Positions 44,701-54,679 of a stretch of 64,000 bases of DNA are shown here, piece by piece. The notes under the pieces were generated by a model. The model was not told the origin of the DNA and did not search any database. It saw only the letters and a program-made list of their open reading frames with translations. This DNA is from Sesamum alatum (taxonomy: Eukaryota > Streptophyta > Magnoliopsida > Lamiales > Pedaliaceae): NCBI GenBank assembly GCA_034509735.1, contig JACGWO010000011.1, forward strand, positions 14,293,866 through 14,357,865, given 5' to 3'. Made by a program: the position numbers and the translations under genes. The stretch's first letter is position 1; each line of letters begins with the position of its first letter.

Positions 44701-47700
44701 CTAATGGTTATATGACAATTACTGCACACTATGTTGACAATGATTGGATGCTACAAAAGAGAGTGCTTGTGTTCCGACATCTTCCCCCTCCACATGATGG
44801 CCAAAATGTTGGTGAGAAATTGATTAACTTTTTACAAGAATGGGGGATAGAGAGGAAAGTTTTTACATTAACCTTGGATAATGCAAGGTATAATGATGGT
44901 GTGGTTGATTTACTGCAAAATCATCTCTCTTTGATGAATTCATTACTATGTAATGGTGAATTCTTACATGTAAGATGTGGAGCTCATATGCTGAATCTGA
45001 TTGTACAAGCTGGTTTAAAAACCATAGATACATGTGTGGAGAAGATTCGTGATAGTGTCAAGTATGTAAGAGGTTCAGAAATGAGAAGCATGAAATTTGC
45101 AGATTGTGTCAAGCAATTGGGTCTTAAAACAAGCAAGAAGCTAAAACAAGATATGCCTATTAGGTGGAATTCTACTTATTTGATGTTGGACAGTGTTGTT
45201 TTGTATTCACTAGCATTTTGTCAGTTAAAGCTTGTTGATCCCAACTATAAGTGGTGCCCATCACTTGAAGAATGGAGTCGAGTGGAGAAAATTATGAAGT
45301 TTCTGAGACCATTCTATGAGATGACTGAGCTTTTCTCTGGACATCGATATCCCACATCAAATCTATATTTTCGCAATGTTTGGCGAATCCAAATGCTTCT
45401 TCAAGAGCAAATGGTAAGTACGGATCTTGCTATAAGTAGAATGGCAAGAGACATGAAACCAAAGTTTGACAAATATTGGGAGTGTTATAGCACTGTATTG
45501 ACATTTGCTATTGTTCTTGATCCTCGATATAAGCTTGAGTTTGTTGAATTTTGTTATAAAAAGCTTGACGTCTCTACATCATATGAGAAAGTTAACGACT
45601 TAAGGGAGCAAATGCGGGTGTTGTTTGAGGAGTACTTGGATGCAGTTCCTTCAAGATGTGAACAATCTTCAGTTGTTGACACTATTAGTGGGTGTGATGA
45701 TGATATGGATATTATGATGGATGTAAGAATATTTTCTTATTTCAATTTTGTATCCTTTACTTTTTTATGCTAACAAATATCTAAATGTGTTCCACATCTT
45801 ATAGGAGTTTGACTCTTATAGAAGTCAATGTGCCGATGCTAGGAGCCAATCCCAATTAGATTTATACCTTGGTGAGACTTTAATTGATAGGAAACAATTT
45901 CCTGATCTGGATGTGCTAGATTATTGGAGAGGAAGCAGTGCTAGATTATTGGAGAGGAAGCAGTGCTAGATACCCCGAACTTGCTCTGATGGCTCGTGAT
46001 GTTTTGAGTATTCCTATCACCACAGTTGCCTCTGAATCTGCATTTAGCCATGGAGGAAGAATTATTGGGAAGTTCCGCAGTTCAATTCTACCAACAAATG
46101 CAGAAGCAATTTTGTGTGGTCGCGATTGGCTTGAAGGTCCAAGTTTTTAATATTATTCTCTTTATTTTAAATTAATTAGTCATTTACTTTATATTCTTAT
46201 GTGATTTTGTCATTTCATATTACAGCTTATGATTCTGAAGATGATGAAGATGAAAATTGCCTCTCAACAAATATAGAGAATTTGGTTGCACAGCTTGGGG
46301 TTCATTGAAGATGAGCATTCAAAATTTATGAATTATTTTGATAAATGTAGTATTTTGTTAGATGCTCATTAGATTTTTTTACTTTATGATGTAGCAAATG
46401 AATCTTAAGGTATCTTTTTGTATAGTTAAGATATTGTCCTTTTCTCTTTTCATTGTGTGAAAATTTTAATCTTTTTAGTTAATTTAATAAAATGGTTTAT
46501 ACTAACCCGACCCAACCCATTTGCAACCCAACCCGTTTTGGACCCGTTCACTTGAACCCATATTGGACCCAACCCATATTAGACCTGACCCACATGGACC
46601 CAACCCAAACCCGACCCGAGCCGCCCATTTGCCACCTCTACTGCATCATAACACCACAGTTTTAGTGAGTAATGAAACTATGTGATTCGTGGATGAAGTC
46701 TAACTCAATTGGCGAAGTTGAGGTCTCACGATCTTAGAGGTCATGAGTTCGAATCGCTGCATGGAATGATGTTGCTACTGTATAGTAGGTATTATTTGTA
46801 AATGTAATAGTTAAGTATCATTTTATGTCATATGGTTGATATAATTGTTGTAACTGTTTTTGTTCGATATGTATATTCAACATGATTGAATGTAATCACT
46901 TTACCTCAATTTGAAAAGTTCTATCGCTTCCTATTCAAATTCAAAAAATAAAAATGAAACTATGTGATTGGGCCGAGTTGGGAGATTAGGCTGTGTTTGG
47001 TTGCAGTAGGAGTTGGGTCTTGGCGAGGGCCGATGGCAAAAGACAGGCTTAGGTAGAGTTGGGCCAAACATGCCTGTTTTCACCTCTAATGTAACTAAAA
47101 TGAGGCAAATTCTAATCAAGATTGGGTTCGATGGACTTGAACTAATTATATGATAAGTATAATTCGTTTATCATGTGATTGGTGTATTGTTAAGAGAAAA
47201 TGTCAATTACATGGCAAGTGTATCACACTTGCTTTGTGATTGGTTTGGTTCGACCAAACGTGATTCGAGTAAGAATTTTTCCTAAAATGATTGGAGTATG
47301 TTAAGATTTTAAAAAATACGGATAATTATATCTATACCCCTGACTTATGATTTATTTATGCAAATCACCTTTGTCTTTTGATACATACACACACCAGAGA
47401 CGTTAACATCCTTTACACAAATAACGTGCCCCTGCTATTTGAAAATTATACATGCACTCCCCAAATGCCCCAATATCATTATTTTCACAAACTACCCATA
47501 CTTTTCAACTGCCATGAGTGATTTCTATAATTAACCCAAAAGAATGACAATTTGTGTAAAATAAACCATAATTAGAGGTGTAAATGTAATTCTCTCTATT
47601 TAATTTTATAAACCCCTTCATTAAAAGAATTATCAAGAATATTTTATAATGGTTTATGATCTCTCGCACATTAAGTAAGATATTTTAAAAAGTTTATAAA

Positions 47701-50700
47701 TTCATACGAACAGGTCTTAGATATTTAAGATATTAAAATTTTAGGTTGATAATGTAAGAGAGAGGAAAAAATTAGAAAAAAATGCAACTTACGGGACGAC
47801 GGCGGAATCAGATATAGAGGGATGAGCAATCAGCAAAGCTTCGAGTTCGGCTGGGGCAACATGGAAACCCTTGTACTTGATCAGTTCCTTCAACCTGTCG
47901 ACGATGAAGACTTCATCGTCACCGTCCACGTACCCAATATCGCCCGTGTGCAGCCATCCCTCCCCGTCCATTGTTCTCTTCGTTGCCTCCGGGTCATTGT
48001 AATAACCTTTTCCAGTACTCGTCATACATCAACTAAGGATGCTCAATGGCAATCCAGAAACTCTCGCATAAAAATTTGGATTAATTATGCTTAGAAATCC
48101 TCTGAAAATATGAAATTACACTTTTTTCCAAAAATTTTTTTTGAAATTATACTTACACCCCCTCCTAAAATTCATCGTTTACACATGAACTTTTTTCGTT
48201 GAGGTTTGGAGGGGAAGTGCTACCGCCAGCAAAACAATTACATAAATTTTCAATTTTGCCTCTCATTTAACATTTTTATGTATATTTTTTGTACTTATAA
48301 GAGGATAAATGCAATATATACATATAAAATGATGTTAACATTATTGCATTTTTTTCCTTATACAAAATTATACATGAAAATGTTAAATGAAAGGAAAAAT
48401 TGAAAATTTATATAATTATTTTTGTTGACGTCAACATTTTCCGTAGAAACCTTAACGGAAAAAGGGTAAACGGCGAATTTTTAGAGGGGGTATAAATGTA
48501 ATTTTGAAACTTCTTTGGAGAAAAGTATGATGTTGCATTTTCAGAGGGAGGTCAAGTGTCATTAACCCTAAAAGTTTAAGGTAAATTTCAACAGGCTTGC
48601 CTGAGGTTTTCGTCATTACAAACACCTTCTCATTATTTCAAAATTTATAAAGAAAACCCTCCTGAATTTAACGGTCGTCTAACAACATTTCCCTACAATG
48701 AGCTGTCATGATGGGTTATTTGTCAGATGATCATAAATTTTAAGCAGTATTTATAATTTTCAAACGAGGAAAAAATATTCAAATGATTCAAAAAGCATTA
48801 TATCTGATCAAACTTGATTTGGATAAAAGTTCTCCGTCCATAAAATTAGTTAAAGTCTCACAGGTTGAAAGGGCATAAGCATGCTTACCTTTCATGACAG
48901 CGTCTCCTCTGATGCAAATCTCACCGGTCTGATTCCGAGGAAGAGAGATGCCGGTTGAAGGGTCGATAATCTTCATTCGGGAATTTCTAATTACAGTTCC
49001 ACATGAACCCGGTTTGAATCTGAATGGTTTTTTGGCAAATCCTAAGCACATTGTTAGTACTCCAGCTTCAGTCATGCCATAGCCCTGTCCAAGACCAAAA
49101 TCATAAGTGCTAACATTAGGAATCGTTTTGTGACAAATTGTAAATATGTGTGTAAAATATTTAAAAATAATAATTAATTATAGGGATAAATGCAGACACT
49201 CCCTTATAATATTGTAAATGAGCAAATTATCCCCTAAAAAAATAACATAGCAATTTACCTCCCTGTATTTTTTAAAATGAATCAATTTACTTCCCTGTAT
49301 TTTTTATAATTGAGCAGTTTACCTCCCTGTCTAAGGAGGTAAACTACTCCATTTCAAAGAACGCGGGGAGGTAAATTGTATTTTTTTTATATGGGAATAA
49401 TTTACTCATTTACAATATTACAGAGAGGTAAATGCATTAAACCCATTAATTAGAAGACACAAAATTTATGCCGTTCAAAATAAATTCTTATATATTTGCT
49501 CAAAAATTGATATCTATTAAATTATTTTGTGAAAATAACAATAAAAATCATTCTCAACTATTTCTATTAGGGCTTACGTAAAATAAAAATAAAAAATGGC
49601 TTACAACTTTGCCATTTTTGCAAACCCCACAATTAATGGTACTGTTTTCCCCGTTGAGGTTAATGATCTCAATAGATACGTGCACACTAGTGTGTAAATG
49701 AGCCGAGCTCGACAAAAAATTCAAGCTCGAGTTTATGATTTTGAGCTCAAGCTCGACAAGCTCAAAATTTTTAAGTTTGGGCTTGTTCATTTCTTAATTA
49801 ATAATTAAATTTATATTTTAAATAATAATTATTTTAACATATTTATTAATTATGTTATCAAAAAAATATTATAGATATTATAAATTAAAATATTATAAAT
49901 ATTTTGCTTATTAACTTGATGTACTATTATATGTGTAGTTAAATATATAAAAATATTAAAACATAGGTTCACGAGCTTTCAATAAAAAATATATTGGTTT
50001 GAACTCGAGTCATCGAGAATTCAAATTCAAGCTGGCTCGAAAATGTTCAAGCTCAAACTGAATTTTAATTGAGCTCGACTCATCTACCACCCCTCCAACG
50101 TTCAAGCTCAAACTGAATTTTAATTGAGCTCGACTCATCTACCACCCCTCCAACCGCACACCAAGTTGACACATATGGCATTCAAAAGTTGTACCCAACT
50201 TGAAGATGTTTAGGTATGTGGGATCAACTCTGACATTCCACCAAGTTCTATTTAGTGAGGGCTGACCACATACTCCAAACAATGACAAACACACCATTTA
50301 TTTTTGGCTAATTACATTTACAGCTCTTAATTGATGTTCTATTTACATAAATTATTCATATTTTTTAAATAATTATAAATGCAATTAATGATGATTTTTG
50401 TAAATATATAAAAGGTAAGGATAATTATGCAAATAAATTATAAATCTAATATGTAAATATAATTATCCCTAATTTTTTATGAGAGAGAGAGGGGGAGGGC
50501 TTAAATGCATTGGAATCGATGTGGGAAGACAAGACGCTGGGAAGAAGAGACAGAGTGACAGACAGTGGGACAAACAGCTTTCATTTCAATATTTAATTTT
50601 TAAACTAATAATATTTATTTAAAGATATTTTGTATGAAAATAAGTTTACCCATTCTCATGTCAACCATACTTACTCATATATATATATATATATACACAC

Positions 50701-52231
50701 GTTCTATATAGAATTTTTAATTAATCGATATATTACATTAATACTACTAAATTAATAGAAAAAAATATTAATTTTATTAAAATACAAAATGAGTTGATTT
50801 GACGCCTAACAATATTTATTGGACACGAAAATCTATATATATTTAAAGATGAACACTTTCTTTTAAAATTAAAAACAAAAAAAAAAAAAACAAAACCAAA
50901 CATGAGCTCATGCCATTCAAGCTTTTCTTTTCTAATCACATTGTACTAGTGAGTTTTTATTTGACTGGACCTCCGCTGATTATATTACATTGTACTAGCT
51001 CAGTTTTTATTACGGTTATAAACTATGATAATTGGCAAATATTTTTGTTGGGATTTTTATCCATAATAAATATATTAATTATACTCGCAAAAATCATGAG
51101 TAACAACTCTAATGTAGTTAGGATTATTTATTTTAAATTATAATAATTATCTAACATTAGATATTATATTTCTTCTCGTGGAAGAGGAAAGATATAAAAT
51201 AACAAGCATAGAGAAATATTTTAGGGAGTTAATTAATTTACCTGCCCAATCGTGGCATTGGGGAGCTTGCACTTCACTGCACCTTCAAGCTTCTTATCCA
51301 TGGGCGCCGCACCACAAGTCACTCTCCTCACCGACGAAAGGTCGAACTTGGCGGCCGCTTCCGCCGGGATCTTAGCAATGGCCAACAATATCGGCGGTAC
51401 GAATGGGGCGATCGTCACCCTGTACTTCTCAATTAGTTCCATTAGCGCATTGATTTCGAACTTCGGCATTATCAGTACGGCGGCACCTGCTCGGAGGCTG
51501 CAGAGCAGCACCGTAATCAAGGAGAACACGTGGAACAACGGCAACACGCACACCGTTAGATCCTGGAAGTCGAGGTGGTAGGCAGGGTTTTCTCCGTCCA
51601 CTTGCTGTGAGACGCACGTGACTAGGTTTTTGTGACTCAGCATCACCCCCTTGGGGAGTCCGGTGGTGCCGGAGGAGAACGGAAGCGCCGCCGTGTCGTC
51701 CGCGTGGATTTCGACTCCCGGCAGTAATTTCTCGTCGGATTTCGTCAGTTCGGAGAAGTGGATGATCTGCGGCGACGGCGGAGGATCGATTGTGACTATT
51801 TTCACGCCTTCCTCAAAGGCAAAGTGCTCCACCTTTCCGACGTGGCATGCGTGGGTGATGATGAGTTTTGGCTTGGATAACTTGGCCTGTAGTGTGATTT
51901 CTGCGGCGGTGTAGAGTGGATTGGCCGTGGTGGCGGCGGCGCCGACGAAGGAGGAGGCGAGGAATGCGAAGGCGAATTCGGGCGAGTTGTGGAGGAGGAG
52001 CATGATGACGTGGCTTTTTCGGATGCCGAGGTTGTGGAGACCGACTGCGACTCTGCGGGCGGCAAGCTCGACGTCGGCATGGGTGAAGACTTCACCGGTG
52101 GCGCCGTTAATTAAAGCTGGCCGCATGCGGTGGTTCGGGAGGTTCTCGAAGCAATATACGTGCGTCGGGAGATGGTTCGGTATGTCGATATCTGGAAGTT
52201 TAGAACGGAAAATGTGTTCCTCGAGCTCCAT
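41696..52231 (-). CDS. 4CL: 4-coumarate:CoA ligase (five exons)
   Basis: Activates hydroxycinnamates such as p-coumarate with ATP and CoA to give the thioesters used for lignin and flavonoids; acts in the cytosol. CDS = complement of 51242-52231, 48889-49084, 47793-48006, 43048-43150 and 41696-41797. This gives 1,605 nt and 534 residues. All introns are GT-AG and phases agree at every join. Box [12 protein letters not shown], the QGYGMTEAG motif across the exon 1/2 join, box II GEICIRG, the GWLHTGDIG and [12 protein letters not shown] motifs and the C-terminal catalytic Lys segment ([11 protein letters not shown]) are present. The length is slightly below many 4CLs (about 540-570). Start at [16 protein letters not shown] peroxisomal 4CL-like paralogue is less likely: the end LRARI is not a peroxisomal SKL signal. 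Confidence 0.93.
41872..42115. mobile_element. MITE, GGGTTTAATGC family, copy 2, in 4CL intron 4
   Basis: The right end inverted reads GGGTTTAATGCGATTTACC. Flanks TAAAAATAAA (41862-41871) and TAAAAACAAC (42116-42125) match at eight of ten positions. The element is in reversed orientation relative to 16612 and 42684. Confidence 0.7.
42234..42552. mobile_element. CACTA-type MITE in 4CL intron 4
   Basis: 319 bp, with ends CACTAGAAAAAATTTAAC and (inverted) CACTAGAAGAAAATTTAC. Perfect 3-bp target duplication ATC (42231-42233, 42553-42555). Best-preserved member of its family here. Confidence 0.87.
42684..42937. mobile_element. MITE, GGGTTTAATGC family, copy 3, in 4CL intron 4
   Basis: 254 bp with perfect 10-bp target duplication GTTTTGTAAT (42674-42683, 42938-42947). 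It begins GGGTTTAATGCAATTTATC. Confidence 0.87.
43048..43150 (-). CDS. 4CL: 4CL exon 4
   Basis: 103 nt. The first base completes the Pro codon from exon 3 and [15 protein letters not shown] follows. Its acceptor AG is 43152-43151, inside the hAT target duplication. The donor is GTACTT. Confidence 0.9.
43159..46640 (+). mobile_element. hAT transposon in 4CL intron 3, at the exon 4 acceptor
   Basis: 3,482 bp with ends TAGGGGTGGCAAGATGGG and (inverted) TAGAGGTGGCAAATGGGC. Perfect 8-bp target duplication CTGCATCA (43151-43158, 46641-46648), the hAT hallmark. Subterminal regions carry many AACCCAACCC-type repeats, likely transposase-binding clusters. It carries a nearly intact transposase gene opposite to 4CL. 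It contains a (CA)n tract at about 43460-43540 and an (ATT)n tract near 43950-43990. Confidence 0.93.
44199..46308 (+). pseudogene. hAT transposase (zf-BED, DUF4413, hAT dimerisation domain), broken by a 25-bp duplication
   Basis: Start ATG at 44199, after a possible acceptor. Exon 1 (44199-45722) has a BED zinc finger ([10 protein letters not shown]...HMRDSC), the RNase-H-like catalytic region ([31 protein letters not shown]) and [10 protein letters not shown]. Exon 2 is 45805-46136 and exon 3 is 46226-46308 ([11 protein letters not shown]), with GT-AG junctions. In exon 2 a 25-bp tandem duplication (GTGCTAGATTATTGGAGAGG and five more bases, about 45914-45963) shifts the frame just before the dimerisation motif VASESAFS. 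Without it the reading frame would run to the stop at 46308. Elsewhere I see no stop, so inactivation is recent. Confidence 0.88.
46688..46952 (+). mobile_element. tRNA-derived SINE in 4CL intron 3, with 17-bp target duplication
   Basis: A-box region TCTAACTCAATTGGCGAAG, B box GAGTTCGAATC (about 46744-46754), A-rich 3' end. Flanked by AATGAAACTATGTGATT at 46671-46687 and 46953-46969. Same family as 12646-12901. Confidence 0.85.
46970..47792. other. Remainder of 4CL intron 3
   Basis: AT-rich; includes short inverted phrases (GGCAAGTGTATCACACTTGC) but no complete element. Confidence 0.4.
47793..48006 (-). CDS. 4CL: 4CL exon 3
   Basis: 214 nt starting after AAAG and ending CC before GTAAGT. 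Encodes [11 protein letters not shown] to [10 protein letters not shown], the hinge and start of the C-domain. Confidence 0.92.
48078..48568. mobile_element. Inverted-repeat MITE in 4CL intron 2
   Basis: 491 bp with inverted arms of about 100 bp (TCCTCTGAAAAT...ACACCCCCTCCTAAAATTC on the left, and inverted on the right). Flanks TAAAAATTT (48069-48077) and TAAAAGTTT (48569-48577) form a 9-bp Mutator-like duplication with one mismatch. Confidence 0.75.
48889..49084 (-). CDS. 4CL: 4CL exon 2
   Basis: 196 nt, begins GGC TAT GGC ATG (GYGM) after CAG and ends with one base of a Gly codon before GTAAGC. Contains GEICIRG. Confidence 0.92.
49183..49444. mobile_element. MITE, GGGTTTAATGC family, copy 4, in 4CL intron 1
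   Basis: 262 bp. The right end inverted reads GGGTTTAATGCATTTACC. Flanks ATTAATTATA (49173-49182) and ATTAATTAGA (49445-49454) match at nine of ten. Confidence 0.8.
49688..50154. mobile_element. hAT-like non-autonomous element in 4CL intron 1 with duplicated terminus
   Basis: The left end TAGTGTGTAAATGAGCCGAG matches the inverted right end GGGGTGGTAGATGAGTCGAG. The last 55 bp (50045-50099) are repeated in tandem (50100-50154). Flanks share GCACAC. Internal GAGCTCAAGCTCGA palindromes are present. Confidence 0.65.
50155..51241. other. Rest of 4CL intron 1
   Basis: AT-rich with (TA)n at about 50678-50694. No coding frame or element recognised. Confidence 0.4.
51242..52231 (-). CDS. 4CL: 4CL exon 1
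   Basis: 990 nt, 330 codons, ends ...GGGCAG before GTAAAT. Contains box I and most of the AMP-binding N-domain. No internal stop. Confidence 0.93.
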
Positions 52232-52310
52232 TTTCCGCCGGATTCGCCGTGGCGGAGGAAGTGCCGGAGGCGGTGTTTTCGAAGTATTGTTTTGCTCCGG
52301 TGAGCTTCAA

Positions 52311-52315
52311 TTATA
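52311..52315 (-). promoter_or_regulatory. Candidate TATA box of 4CL
   Basis: TATAA (context TTTTTATAATTG, minus) about 80 bp upstream of the 4CL start codon, giving a short leader. I saw no clear AC element next to it. Confidence 0.45.
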
Positions 52316-52329
52316 AAAAGGGGCCACAA

Positions 52330-53856
52330 TGGCGGTCCTTCACCTTTTAATACTTTTTTAAAATTTAAGTTTCAACTAAAAGTTATGTAAACAAGAAAAA
52401 ATGACAAATATATTAAAACCACGAGTGAAATATTACGTCACGAAAAATAATTGCATTTATTATTTATATATTCAACTACGTGTCGGCAATTCTTTTCCAA
52501 CATCAATTAAGTATCAACTTTAATTCATGGACTTTCTAACTCAGTTTGAATTTAATGATTTGGATCGTGTAATATATTTATTGTGTATTTAATAACAATT
52601 TAAAGAAAATAATCAATCACTATAATATTTACTCTGTAATTAATTTGATTCGATCAAATATAAAAAATTTCGATTGATCCACATAGAATAAGGTCATCTT
52701 GCACATGCTACCTCTGATGCTTTGTCCATTGAGCGTTTGGTTAACTAATACATATTGCATAATTTTACAAAATAAAGTATGTATTAGTCGTGGCAAAATT
52801 GCAAACTTAATTCACAGTTTAAAGCTATTTCAAACTTAATTTTATATTTTTTGAAATTTTAAAGCGTTTATTTTACTTTTGGTATTTCAATTATACTTTT
52901 TTTTTCAATTTTATCAATATTACTATTCTCTGTTAATTTGACCGTCAAAACTAACGGTCAACACAAATTTTGATGAAAAATAGGCGGGAGTTTGTCAATA
53001 TATAGACATGTTTGGCTGCCCTTTTATTCACCACACAAGAGAAAGATGAAATAGTGGAATTAAAGAAATTTAAACAAAAAACGAGATGAATGAGGAGAAA
53101 TCAGTTTACATCTTGATAAAATTCGAATTTGGGTTCATCTGTGAGAATATTTACGTGAAAAAATATATTGTGAGTGTAGATACGAGCTACTATTAAAGAC
53201 TTTTTGGACCAAAATAAATATGGGAAGAAGGTTTTGCACATATCCTAGTTAGGCGTAAATTATCTTTTTGTTCTTATTTATTTTTCTTTTGTTATTATTT
53301 ACCATTAAGTTTTGCTTTTAATTTTTTGTTCACAAAAAATAGAATATTCTGGAGTGATTAAATGGTTTGATCCAAAAATTGTCCAAAATCGGAGCAAATT
53401 ATTTCTGATTTATTGATAAAAATAAACCATTTTGAAGCTGAAATAAATGTTCTAAGGCCAAATACGAAAGCTTGGAAGTTACATTGAAAATATACAAAAG
53501 CATAGAAGAAGTGTTGAAAATGAAGTTAACACTTTGACAGAAAGAAAACAAATATATTGTCATATGCATTTGTATTCTCATGTGTTTAATATTTATTATG
53601 TTTGGCATGTAATTCAATCAATTTTATTACAGATTTTAGGCCAAAATACCAAACACGTTACTCTGGATTTAGGGTTGGTAACAATTATACCAAATCCCTT
53701 GCAGTCTTACAGGCCGGCTATGAACAATTGCTACCCACTATCCGTGCTAGGGGCAATTTTGTTCGAATGTTGCATTTAACTGGAGATATTTTACCTACTA
53801 TGTTTTAGCTACTAAAAGTTATAAGTTATAGTTTACATTTTCAAAAAAGATTATAG
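52330..53856. other. 4CL upstream and intergenic DNA
   Basis: Promoter-side sequence of 4CL then AT-rich DNA. A short frame at 53602-53808 (LQAGYEQLLPTIRARG) has no family I recognise. Confidence 0.35.
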
Positions 53857-53864
53857 CACAATAT

Positions 53865-54665
53865 CAAGGTATACAGTTGGTCGAGTCAAGAATCGGCAGG
53901 GACCAATCCACAAAAGTCCGACCCAAAACCAACTCACTATTATTTATAATCGGTCCTGGGATGGTCCTGAGTCTTTAAATAGGCTTCAATTGATTCAATT
54001 TTTAGACCCAGGCCCAATTCATGGATCACCTCGATTGAGGCCCAAACTAGGCCTAGATCAAGCCCAAATATGCCCATTTGTTTTTCTGTTTATGAATTTG
54101 AAGTGTTTTTTTTTTTAGCAATTATTTAAGTTTATGATTGCCTTATGAAATAAACAAATAAAAAAATTGATCACACAAAAATTTATGACTAAAAAAAATA
54201 GTTACAACTATATAATAAACACATCAAGATTAGATAAGGAAGGAGGAAAGTAATAATTTGACTAACACGCTTACATAATAAATTTAGATAAGAACTAATC
54301 CAAAAAGGATTTAAAATAAACTTTGAAATAAAGAGTATTTATAAATGAATACACTATAAATATAGAAATAATAAAGATAAAAAAAAATTAGAGTTTCAAA
54401 AGTATAAAAAACCTAGTAGAGTAGTCGACCTAAAATAATAAAAGTAAAATTATATAACATGTATCATTAAAAAAACGGCCCAACAAACCCGACCTAGGCC
54501 CAACCCAGGACCAGGTGGTCTTGTACCAATGGGTTGGGCTGGTCCTAGGTATTGATATCTAGGACAGGCCGGTCCCAAGCGGACCTCGGCCGAACCAATC
54601 ATTTCTTTATTGGGTTAAGTTGGTCCTAGGTTGGGTTGGCCCAACTCGGCCCATCGTGCATCTTG
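53865..54665. mobile_element. hAT-like non-autonomous element
   Basis: 801 bp. The left end CAAGGTATACAGTTGGTCGAG (first 20 bases counted) pairs with the inverted right end CAAGATGCACGATGGGCCGA at most positions. Subterminal GGCCCAACC/GGTTGGGCC repeats. Flanks CACAATAT and TGCAATAT match at six of eight. Confidence 0.62.
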
Positions 54666-54679
54666 AGTGCAATATATTA

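Noticed and set aside
46725..46765. Possible tRNA gene (B-box sequence)
   Set aside because: Only the promoter boxes are present with no cloverleaf, and the unit has a tail and target duplication, so it is a SINE.
47822..48094. 90-codon plus-strand frame
   Set aside because: Antisense shadow of 4CL exon 3. The plus-strand frames at 51252-52316 are likewise shadows of exon 1.
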